A DNA stretch of 7,427 nucleotides, from positions 98,741 to 106,167 of the forward strand of contig DFLB01000031.1 in the NCBI GenBank assembly GCA_002373995.1. The letters are read 5' to 3'. The notes beneath the pieces are model-generated. The model searched no databases. It was not told the DNA's origin and was given only the letters and a program-made list of their open reading frames with translations. This DNA is from Bacteroidales bacterium UBA3630 (GTDB lineage Bacteria; Bacteroidota; Bacteroidia; Bacteroidales; P3). Positions 1-5,229 of this stretch are shown here, piece by piece. A program made the position numbers and the translations under genes. Within the stretch, counting starts at the first letter, position 1, and each line of letters begins with the position of its first letter.

Positions 1-33
1 GCTTAGGATATGCTTAGGATGTGCCTTGGATGA
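1..33. repeat. Three imperfect 11-bp tandem units
   Basis: Three consecutive 11-bp units are visible: GCTTAGGATAT, GCTTAGGATGT and GCCTTGGATGA. The array touches the window edge and may continue outside it. It lies upstream of the ECF sigma gene. One forward frame is open from base 2 to a TAA at 35-37, so the stretch could also be the last codons of an upstream gene; nothing recognisable is encoded. The period equals that of the array at 4041-4117. Confidence 0.6.
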
Positions 34-88
34 CTAAAAAGGTTGCGTGGAATTTTACTTTCGACTGCCAAGAGCGTATAATAGACAA

Positions 89-622
89 ATGGACAGCGCG
101 AGGGAAATAGAACTGATGCAACAGGTTAGACAAGGGGACGAGGGGGCTCTGCGCGAGATAATAGAGCATCACCGCGGGTACCTTTATCGGCTGGCATACC
201 GTCTGTTAGGTGATGGCGACGACGCGAGTGACGCTGTGCAGGAGACCTTCATCCGCCTGTGGCGGCATGCCCGTCGGTACGATTCGCGCCAAAGCTTGAG
301 GACGTGGTTAGGCACCATCTGCGTGCGGCGGTGCTACGACGAGTTGCGCCGTCGGCAGCGTCACAGGAGGGCGCTGACGGAGTTGCCCAGCGGGAGCCAT
401 GACGTCGAGCCAACGACGGCTGAAGAGTTGCTGGTGGAGCTACACCGCGTGGTGGCCGAGCTTCCCGCCAAGCAGCGGGTGGTGTACCAGTTGCGTGAGA
501 TAGAGTGCCTTACGGCAGACGAGGTGGCCCGGATGACACGCATGAGCAGTGAGCAGGTGAAGGCCAACTTGTATGTGGCGCGCAACACTGTCAGGGAAAA
601 GATGAAACGATATGGAGTATAA
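89..622 (+). CDS. ECF-type RNA polymerase sigma factor
   Basis: This 177-residue protein has the two-domain layout of extracytoplasmic-function sigma-70 factors, which direct RNA polymerase to a small regulon after an envelope signal. Region 2 spans about residues 8-82 and includes AVQETFIRLWRH (core and -10 binding) and SLRTWLGTICVRRCYDELRR. Region 4 spans about 118-172, with ELPAKQRVVYQLREIE and a helix-turn-helix near 142-165. I chose the ATG at 89 because the added 14 residues from the GTG at 47 do not look like the family and homologues begin close to region 2. A -7-like TACTTTCG at 56-63 would fit an ATG at 89, but it has no -33 partner. The gene overlaps the next one by 11 bp, which suggests translational coupling. 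No FecR-like or zinc-binding anti-sigma gene follows. The subfamily and regulon cannot be read from the sequence. Confidence 0.93.
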   Translation: MDSAREIELMQQVRQGDEGALREIIEHHRGYLYRLAYRLLGDGDDASDAVQETFIRLWRHARRYDSRQSLRTWLGTICVRRCYDELRRRQRHRRALTELPSGSHDVEPTTAEELLVELHRVVAELPAKQRVVYQLREIECLTADEVARMTRMSSEQVKANLYVARNTVREKMKRYGV

Positions 623-929
623 CGAACTGATAACGAGAGCCCGTCGGATGGAAACCGACATTCCGGAGACCGAAGACTTGATGAGCGGCATGCGTCGGAC
701 GATGAGGCATCGCCGGAGGCAACGGTGGCACACGGTGCTATATGCCTTGACAGTATTGATCATAGGTGGTGTCGCGCTGATAGCGCTCCCACCGGCGACG
801 AGCAGACAGGGGATGACCCTTGCCGAGCGCGTGAGCCGTTCGCTCAACAGTCGTCCCAACGACATTCCGGCACCATTGCTCGGGTACCGGCATTCAAACA
901 ATCACCGACAAATACTCACCTTGATATGA
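612..929 (+). CDS. Small single-pass membrane protein, possible anti-sigma partner
   Basis: This 105-residue protein matches no family I recognise. It has a charged N-terminal part (residues 1-40, rich in Arg, with METDIPETEDLMSGMRRTMR), one hydrophobic helix at about 41-59, and a 45-residue tail. The positive charges before the helix predict the N-terminus in the cytoplasm and the tail in the periplasm. Its ATG lies inside the end of the sigma gene (11-bp overlap), and its TGA overlaps the ATG of the lipoprotein gene (ATGA, 926-929), so the three genes are almost certainly co-translated. A small transmembrane protein encoded directly after an ECF sigma gene is the classic arrangement for an anti-sigma factor. 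That role is inferred from position and topology only; no anti-sigma domain is visible. Confidence 0.75.
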   Translation: MEYNELITRARRMETDIPETEDLMSGMRRTMRHRRRQRWHTVLYALTVLIIGGVALIALPPATSRQGMTLAERVSRSLNSRPNDIPAPLLGYRHSNNHRQILTLI

Positions 930-1876
930 AACGCAAGATAATGATTGTAGCGGTCATGGCCGCCCTGCTGACCTCGTGCGGAACGGAATATGTGGTCACC
1001 GACACGGTGGGTCGGAAGCTTGACGGTAGTCGCACCATCCTCAGTGCGGACACCACCTCATTGGCCAACAGCCTGTGCCACAAGTGGGAACACCATTCTC
1101 TCCCCTCACCACAGGCCGTGGACTTCCGCGTGCTGACAGACACCATGCGCTACGTGTATACGGCTCCGATAGCGCGCGGTCATTGGACGATCGAGGACGA
1201 TAGCCTGTCGCGGATGCTCCGTCCACAGGTATCTGTGAGTAAGAGATTCAGATGGTTTACTACGCGCTATCGCTACACGGCCTGTTTCGCCGGTCTCGAC
1301 AGCCTGCCGGTACCGATTAACGAGCACCTCACACCCGACGAGGCACAGTTGCTCCTTGGTCGCAATGAATGGCCCTCGGACTGGAATGGCGCCGACATGT
1401 ACAGTCTACTGGACAAGCTGAATACCAAATATGTACAATGGTGGAGTCATTGTTTCTTCGAGCGGCAGTATGAGCTTCACATGAGCCGAGCAGACAGCGC
1501 ACAACGTGCCTTGCTCGCCAGCCGGCATGACACGCTCCTGGCTTTGGTGCTTGCCGACCTTGACGATGACGGACAGGCATCACTTGCCTCCAAAGCCGCC
1601 CTTTTCCCCGAGCTCGCCTTCGTCAGCGACTATTATAATTCCCATGACGTGCAAGGCGCAATGATAGAATGGACTGAGGAATACGGTTTTGAGACCCACG
1701 TTCTATGGAATGTCGCACTGCCCGGCGGATACACAGCCGAGCACAAGGTCAGTGCCGACCGACTATTGCAGGGAGACTATATAATTGTGGAGCAGGCAGA
1801 TGTCGTCAACTGGTGGGCCATTGGGCTGACGGTATTGCTCCTGGCTGGCATCGGTTTTGTTGTAAGAAGACGATGA
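926..1876 (+). CDS. Putative lipoprotein with C-terminal transmembrane helix
   Basis: The product is 316 residues long and I do not recognise its family. MKRKIMIVAVMAALLTSC is a type II signal peptide with lipobox L15-T-S-C18. The open frame extends upstream to 725, but the signal peptide and the ATGA overlap with the previous gene fix the start at 926. The central part is rich in aromatic residues (RFRWFTTRYRY, YVQWWSHCFFERQYE) and Asp. A hydrophobic helix at about 297-313 is followed by the terminal RRR. Taken at face value the protein is tied to a membrane at both ends, with a periplasmic domain between, which favours the inner membrane over the outer. It may be a sensor or target of the sigma factor encoded two genes upstream; this is inference. 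The gene ends 3 bp from the end of the convergent queF, with no terminator between them. Confidence 0.82.
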   Translation: MKRKIMIVAVMAALLTSCGTEYVVTDTVGRKLDGSRTILSADTTSLANSLCHKWEHHSLPSPQAVDFRVLTDTMRYVYTAPIARGHWTIEDDSLSRMLRPQVSVSKRFRWFTTRYRYTACFAGLDSLPVPINEHLTPDEAQLLLGRNEWPSDWNGADMYSLLDKLNTKYVQWWSHCFFERQYELHMSRADSAQRALLASRHDTLLALVLADLDDDGQASLASKAALFPELAFVSDYYNSHDVQGAMIEWTEEYGFETHVLWNVALPGGYTAEHKVSADRLLQGDYIIVEQADVVNWWAIGLTVLLLAGIGFVVRRR

Positions 1877-1879
1877 CGA

Positions 1880-2338
1880 CTACATCTGATATTGGTGCAG
1901 CCGCTGTTCGGCCAAAGCCTCATATTTGGTACCCGGGCGGCCATAGTTGACATAGGGGTGGATGCTGATGCCCCCACGGGGAACAAAGAGACCGAGGACC
2001 TCAATGTAGCGGGGATTCATTAACTTGACAAGGTCGTTGAGGATGATGTTGACGCAGTCCTCGTGAAAGTCGCCGTGGTTGCGGAAGGAGAAGAGGTAGA
2101 GCTTGAGGCTCTTGCTCTCCACCATGAGGCGGTCGGGGATGTAGAGTATCTTGATCTCCGCGAAGTCGGGCTGACCGGTGATGGGGCACAACGAGGTGAA
2201 CTCCGGGCAGTTGAGTTGCACCCAGTAGTCGCGCTCGGGGTGGCGGTTCTCGAAGGCTTCCAGCACCTCGGGGGCATAGGTGTCGGGGATGACGCTTTTG
2301 TGGCCGAGGGCCTGCAGATTGTCCTGTTCTCTGTTCAT
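1880..2338 (-). CDS. queF: NADPH-dependent 7-cyano-7-deazaguanine reductase (preQ0 reductase)
   Basis: QueF reduces the nitrile of preQ0 to the aminomethyl group of preQ1 in the cytoplasm, using NADPH. This is the last step before insertion into tRNA. The 152-residue product matches the short, single-domain (B. subtilis-like) type. Visible motifs are the catalytic Cys in FTSLCPITGQPD (C51) with the acid D58, the family signature ESKSLKLY at 74-81, and the substrate-binding His-Glu in GDFHED (H92, E93). The start at 2338 is supported by an ATGA overlap with the queE stop (2335-2338); an upstream in-frame ATG at 2380 would run 45 bp into queE. It is the last gene of the queCDEF operon. It converges on the lipoprotein gene with a 3-bp gap, and no terminator is seen after its stop. 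Confidence 0.97.
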   Translation of the reverse strand: MNREQDNLQALGHKSVIPDTYAPEVLEAFENRHPERDYWVQLNCPEFTSLCPITGQPDFAEIKILYIPDRLMVESKSLKLYLFSFRNHGDFHEDCVNIILNDLVKLMNPRYIEVLGLFVPRGGISIHPYVNYGRPGTKYEALAEQRLHQYQM

Positions 2339-2919
2339 TGTATGCCTAATATTTTGTGTATCTGTAGCGAAAGGCGCCATTCGGGGTGGCGCAGGATGTA
2401 GTCCACGGTGGCTGCCGTGATGCGGGCGTTTTGCGTGGGGTCGCCAGTGTCGCAGGGCTGTAGGAAGCGGTGGGTCACGGAGATGTCACCGTAAGGCTGC
2501 GGCTCATGTACGCCATCGAAGAGGAGTTTCAGCTCGTCGGCCCTCGTGAGCACCGGAGCGGCCTGGGGGCCGAGGAAGGCATCTTTGGGCGAGAGTGTCA
2601 CCCAGTCCACATTGGCAGGCAGGGCGCGCGTGGCGTTGGTCTCCACAGCCACGTAGCGGCCTATGACATGCAGGGCATCGACGAGGGAGGGCGTGAGTTG
2701 CAGGGCTGGCTCGCCGCCGGTGACGACGACGTGGTGCGCCGCGTGCCGCCTGACGGCCTCCACCACCTCCTCCTCACTCATCTCCGTACCGTGCTCGTGG
2801 CGCGTGTCGCAGAAGGGGCAGTGCAGGTTGCAACCGCTGAGACGTACGAAGACGGCGGGGGTACCGCTATGGTAGCCCTCGCCCTGCAGGGAGCAGAATA
2901 TCTCGTTGACGCGTATCAT
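2335..2919 (-). CDS. queE: 7-carboxy-7-deazaguanine synthase (radical SAM)
   Basis: QueE is a radical SAM enzyme that contracts the ring of 6-carboxy-5,6,7,8-tetrahydropterin to 7-carboxy-7-deazaguanine, the third step of preQ0 synthesis. The 194-residue product starts MIRVNEIFCSLQGEG, typical of the family. It carries the cluster-binding CX3CX2C as CNLHCPFC (C30, C34, C37) and the SAM-binding TGGEP at 67-71. The sequence between FCD and TGGEP is short, as in compact bacterial QueE proteins. Its ATG overlaps the queD stop (ATGA, 2916-2919) and its stop overlaps the queF start, so translation of queD, queE and queF is probably coupled. All key residues are present and the gene looks intact. 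Confidence 0.97.
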   Translation of the reverse strand: MIRVNEIFCSLQGEGYHSGTPAVFVRLSGCNLHCPFCDTRHEHGTEMSEEEVVEAVRRHAAHHVVVTGGEPALQLTPSLVDALHVIGRYVAVETNATRALPANVDWVTLSPKDAFLGPQAAPVLTRADELKLLFDGVHEPQPYGDISVTHRFLQPCDTGDPTQNARITAATVDYILRHPEWRLSLQIHKILGIQ

Positions 2920-3251
2920 TCGTCCACCTCGTAAGTAGCTGTATTACCAGCAGTTTCCTGCACATCAACGCGATAGCAGCCCGGCACCTGCTGCTGGCAC
3001 CAGCGGGCTATGTTCTCCGCCGTGGGGTTGCAGCCGATGATGTCGTTGATGACTTGGTGGTCAAGGCGATCCACGATGCTGCTCTTTATCTTGGAGAAGT
3101 CCACCACCATGCCGTTACGATCCAGCTCACGGGCGCGGCAGTGGATGGTTATCTGCCAGTTGTGACCGTGCAGCTGGGTGCACTTGCTGGGGTAGTCGAG
3201 CTCCAGGCGGTGGGCGCCGGAGACCTCTATTTGCTTGGTAACGTAATACAT
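2916..3251 (-). CDS. queD: 6-carboxy-5,6,7,8-tetrahydropterin synthase (QueD)
   Basis: QueD converts dihydroneopterin triphosphate to 6-carboxytetrahydropterin, releasing acetaldehyde, as the first committed step of the deazaguanine pathway. The 111-residue product has the PTPS/QueD fold signatures: zinc ligands H14 (SGAHRL) and H28/H30 in LHGHNW, the catalytic Cys in CTQLHGH (C24), the Asp-His pair in RLDHQVIND (D64, H65), and a substrate-binding Glu in VQETAGN (E99). The CxxxHGH motif favours QueD over eukaryotic-type pyruvoyl synthase. The gene follows queC after 36 bp and overlaps queE by 4 bp. The 36-bp gap holds a small 8-bp repeat (AAGTAGGT, AAGTAGAT at 3261-3276 on the + strand) of no known meaning. 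GTP cyclohydrolase, which supplies the substrate, is not in the window. Confidence 0.96.
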   Translation of the reverse strand: MYYVTKQIEVSGAHRLELDYPSKCTQLHGHNWQITIHCRARELDRNGMVVDFSKIKSSIVDRLDHQVINDIIGCNPTAENIARWCQQQVPGCYRVDVQETAGNTATYEVDE

Positions 3252-3287
3252 ATTCTTGACAAGTAGGTAAGTAGATAAGGCGAATGC

Positions 3288-3947
3288 TTAGTCTTCGTAG
3301 ATGGTTGGGTCGGGGATGCCAGCCTCGCGGAAGGCCTCGCGGCGCTCAGTGCAGGTGCCGCAGGTGCCGCAGTGATGCTCGCCGCCGCGGTAACACGAGT
3401 AAGTCTGGCCATAGTCCACGCCCAGCACCGCTCCACGCCGCACGATGTCGGCCTTGGAGAGGTGCGTGTAGGGGGCCGCAAGGCATACGCCCTCATAGGT
3501 GCCGGCCCGCATGGCGGCGTCCATGGCAGAGACAAACTGCGGCCGGCAGTCGGGATAGATGGCGTGGTCGCCACCGTGGTTGGCTATCAGCACACGCGTC
3601 AGCCCACGGCTCTCGGCCAACCCGCAGGCTATGCTGAGCATGATGCCGTTGCGGAAGGGCACCACGGTGCTGTGCATGTTGGCATCGTCGTAGCTGCCGC
3701 TGGGGATGTCGGCGGCGCCGCTCAGCAGCGACGACGTGAAGTACCGCTTGACGAAAGCCAGGTCTATCACCACATGCTCCACGCCCAACAGGGCGCAGTG
3801 GTGGCGCGCACAGGCCGTCTCGCGGGCGGCGTGGTTGCTGCCATAGTCGAACGTGACGGCGAGCGCAACGCGCTCACGCTCCTCGTAGAGCAGTGTGGTC
3901 GAGTCAAGCCCGCCGGAATAGATAATTACACTGTCTTTATGTGTCAT
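3288..3947 (-). CDS. queC: 7-cyano-7-deazaguanine synthase (preQ0 synthase)
   Basis: QueC uses ATP to turn 7-carboxy-7-deazaguanine first into the amide and then into the nitrile preQ0. The 219-residue product begins MTHKDSVIIYSGGLDST, with the PP-loop SGGLDST at 11-17 that binds ATP. It ends with a zinc site of four cysteines, C185, C193, C196 and C199, within the segment CYRGGEHHCGTCGTC. The internal sequences VTFDYGSNH and VPFRNG are also typical. It is the first gene of queCDEF. Upstream, a 12-bp hairpin ends 9 nt before the ATG and a tandem repeat array lies farther back; I could not recognise a preQ1 riboswitch or a good TAnnTTTG promoter in the 215-bp leader. Confidence 0.97.
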   Translation of the reverse strand: MTHKDSVIIYSGGLDSTTLLYEERERVALAVTFDYGSNHAARETACARHHCALLGVEHVVIDLAFVKRYFTSSLLSGAADIPSGSYDDANMHSTVVPFRNGIMLSIACGLAESRGLTRVLIANHGGDHAIYPDCRPQFVSAMDAAMRAGTYEGVCLAAPYTHLSKADIVRRGAVLGVDYGQTYSCYRGGEHHCGTCGTCTERREAFREAGIPDPTIYED

Positions 3948-3956
3948 GACCCCGTT

Positions 3957-3997
3957 GGCGGAATTAAAGCGGTGCGTATTTAATTCTGCCGTTTTTT
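3957..3997 (+). terminator. Hairpin plus T-run in front of queC, terminator-like on the + strand
   Basis: GGCGGAATTAAA (3957-3968) and TTTAATTCTGCC (3979-3990) pair over 12 bp around a 10-nt loop. On the + strand the one imperfect pair is a G-U wobble, and the stem is followed at once by GTTTTTT, the form of an intrinsic terminator. On the - strand the same position is an A-C mismatch and no T-run follows. No + strand gene ends here: such a terminator would act on transcripts antisense to queCDEF. Alternatively it is a leader hairpin that limits access to the queC start 9 nt downstream on the - strand. Confidence 0.45.
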
Positions 3998-4040
3998 CAT
4001 TGTTTTTTTAACCACGTGCACCGCGCCGCAGCACCGCTTT

Positions 4041-4117
4041 CGAACCGACGCTCATCCGACTTTTATCGGACCACCATCGGACCATCCTCGGACCATCACC
4101 GGACCATCACCGGACCA
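4041..4117. repeat. Seven 11-bp tandem units between the SIMPL gene and queC
   Basis: Read on the - strand from 4117 to 4041, the units are TGGTCCGGTGA (twice), TGGTCCGAGGA, TGGTCCGATGG, TGGTCCGATAA, AAGTCGGATGA and GCGTCGGTTCG. Five are well conserved and the last two are decayed but in register. The array lies in the 215-bp gap between the SIMPL-gene stop and the queC start. The 11-bp period is close to one turn of DNA. The rest of this gap, apart from the hairpin at 3957-3997, holds nothing I recognise. Confidence 0.85.
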
Positions 4118-4162
4118 AGAGCCGTCGGAAAGCCTCTGTTCAACCTATAAATGCCGAGGCAA

Positions 4163-4870
4163 TTATTTCAAGTAGTATTCAACCGTGGTGACCACGCGCA
4201 CCTTCTTCACCTGCGGGGTGTTCTCGTCGAGGTCCTCCACCTCGAAGTAGCCCTGCGAGGCAGTGCGCATCTTGCCGATGCGGCTGTGGCTGTTCTTGGC
4301 AAACTCGTCGGCGGCCGTGCGAGCGTTCTCCAAGCTCTCGGCAATCATCGAGGGCTTGATGTCGTTGAGGCCCAGGTACTGATAGTCGGCCCAGCTGCTG
4401 GCCAGGATGTTCTGGTTCACCAGGTCGGTCTCCAGCGTCTGCTGCATCTTGCGCACCAGGTCGAGGTTCTTGGTGAACACCGTGACAGTCTGGCTGACAT
4501 TGTAGCGGAACGAGATTGTGGATGTGTTGCTGGCATAGGTGTAGCGGTCCTCATAGTTGGCGTTGGCCACCTTGATCTCCTCGTCGGTGAAGCCGCCGTC
4601 GCGCAGCTTCTTGACGATGATGTCGTTGTGGTCGCGCACCATGGCACGCAGGTCGGCCAGCGAGTTGCTCTTCTCGTTATAGTTGATGCGCCACACCACG
4701 CGGTCGGCAGGCACCTCCTTCTCGCAGAGGCCGCGCACCTTGACGGTGTCGTCGTATGACTTCAGCGTCTTCACGGTGCACACCATGAAGATGCCCAGCA
4801 CCAGGGCCGCCAGCACGATGGCCGTGCCCTGTATCATGTTCTTCTTGAACGGTATCTGGCTTCCTTTCAT
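4163..4870 (-). CDS. SIMPL-domain (DUF541) membrane-anchored protein
   Basis: The 235-residue product has a short basic N-terminus, one transmembrane helix at about 13-33 (GTAIVLAALVLGIFMVCTV), and a long extracytoplasmic part. That part has SIMPL-family features: KVRGLCEKEVPADRVVWRI at about 44-62, a central region with DGGFTDEEIKVANANYED, a Thr/Val-rich strand (SQTVTVFTKN), then ESLENARTAADEFAKNSHSRIGKM and a final strand VVTTVEYYLK. The family is found in periplasmic and membrane proteins and has no agreed biochemical role; binding or protein-protein contact is usually assumed. The start at 4870 fits the promoter 28-30 nt upstream. It is transcribed alone as far as can be seen: queC follows on the same strand only after 215 bp, and no strong terminator was found between them. 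Confidence 0.9.
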   Translation of the reverse strand: MKGSQIPFKKNMIQGTAIVLAALVLGIFMVCTVKTLKSYDDTVKVRGLCEKEVPADRVVWRINYNEKSNSLADLRAMVRDHNDIIVKKLRDGGFTDEEIKVANANYEDRYTYASNTSTISFRYNVSQTVTVFTKNLDLVRKMQQTLETDLVNQNILASSWADYQYLGLNDIKPSMIAESLENARTAADEFAKNSHSRIGKMRTASQGYFEVEDLDENTPQVKKVRVVTTVEYYLK

Positions 4871-4905
4871 AATGTTACAAGATTTATAGGTTACTAATCA
4901 CAATG

Positions 4906-4936
4906 CAAAAATACTACATTTGTGCGACATAACCAA
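4906..4936 (-). promoter_or_regulatory. Bacteroidetes-type promoter of the SIMPL gene
   Basis: On the - strand, TTG at 4936-4934, a 20-bp spacer and TATTTTTG at 4913-4906 match the Bacteroidetes primary-sigma consensus (TTTG or TTG, 19-21 bp, TAnnTTTG). Transcription would begin near 4899 and give a leader of about 28 nt before the ATG at 4870. It resembles the promoter at 6344-6374 beyond the consensus positions. Confidence 0.8.
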
Positions 4937-4986
4937 CAACCGCCCGAAAATATTTTTTGCCAGCCCGCTTTTTCTCCGTACCCTTG
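4915..4986 (+). promoter_or_regulatory. Candidate forward promoters upstream of the HTH ORF
   Basis: Two candidates face right. TACATTTG at 4915-4922 is a perfect -7 box, but its -33 region (GTTA near 4890-4893) is poor. TTTG at 4956-4959, a 19-bp spacer and TACCCTTG at 4979-4986 form a better-spaced promoter with one mismatch in the -7 box. The first is back to back with the SIMPL promoter. The second would start transcription near 4993, downstream of every usual start codon of the HTH ORF. Confidence 0.5.
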
Positions 4987-5229
4987 CGGCCGGATTTAAA
5001 AGAAATCCACATCGGCAACCTTATCCGCGACGAGCTGCGCCGCTCGGACCACACCAACCAGTGGCTCGCCGACCACATCGGCATCACCCCTCGCACCCTA
5101 CAGAAGCTCTTCAACAACCCCTCCATCGACACCCACCAGTTCCTCACCATAAGCCGCGCCCTCGGTGTCGACCTGTTCGCCAGTTATTCTGCATCTCTCA
5201 GAGAAAGTCCATATAGTTGTCGCGCGTGA
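4984..5229 (+). CDS. Small helix-turn-helix (Cro/C1-like) protein, start uncertain
   Basis: The 81-residue frame contains IHIGNLIRDELR, a helix-turn-helix at about 23-45 (TNQWLADHIGITPRTLQKLF), SIDTHQFLTISRALG and DLFASYS. This is the layout of a small XRE-like regulator that I associate with Bacteroidetes; its DNA target is unknown. No in-frame ATG or GTG precedes the conserved part. The candidate starts are TTG at 4984 and TTG at 4957, and homologues as I know them begin just before IHIG, where this sequence has TTA. The TTG at 4984 is also part of a good -7 box. The gene may therefore use a rare start or have lost its start codon. The last ten residues are read antisense to the ATPase gene and may not be original. 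Confidence 0.55.
   Translation: MRPDLKEIHIGNLIRDELRRSDHTNQWLADHIGITPRTLQKLFNNPSIDTHQFLTISRALGVDLFASYSASLRESPYSCRA

Noticed and set aside
47..88. GTG start at 47 for the sigma factor.
   Set aside because: The added 14 residues do not resemble the family, and a -7-like TACTTTCG (56-63) lies inside them; that box alone, without a -33 partner, was too weak to list as a promoter.
725..925. Upstream extension of the lipoprotein frame.
   Set aside because: The lipobox signal peptide and the ATGA overlap place the start at 926; the extension overlaps the small membrane-protein gene in another frame.
3372..3983. Long + strand open frame opposite queC, and similar frames opposite queE and queF.
   Set aside because: All lie antisense to genes with intact catalytic motifs and show no family features; they are by-products of codon bias.
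4132..4160. GCCTC/GAGGC inverted repeat after the SIMPL stop as a terminator.
   Set aside because: The stem is only 5 bp with a 19-nt loop and no T-run.
3948..4162. preQ1 riboswitch in the queC leader.
   Set aside because: I looked for the A-rich tail and pseudoknot layout of preQ1-I and found only loose similarity (A-runs near 3992-4010). A covariance-model search would be needed.
4151..4759. Long + strand open frame opposite the SIMPL gene (202 codons).
   Set aside because: The opposite strand encodes a clear SIMPL-domain protein with a promoter and signal anchor. The + frame gives a low-complexity Val/Leu/His-rich product typical of antisense frames in GC-rich DNA.
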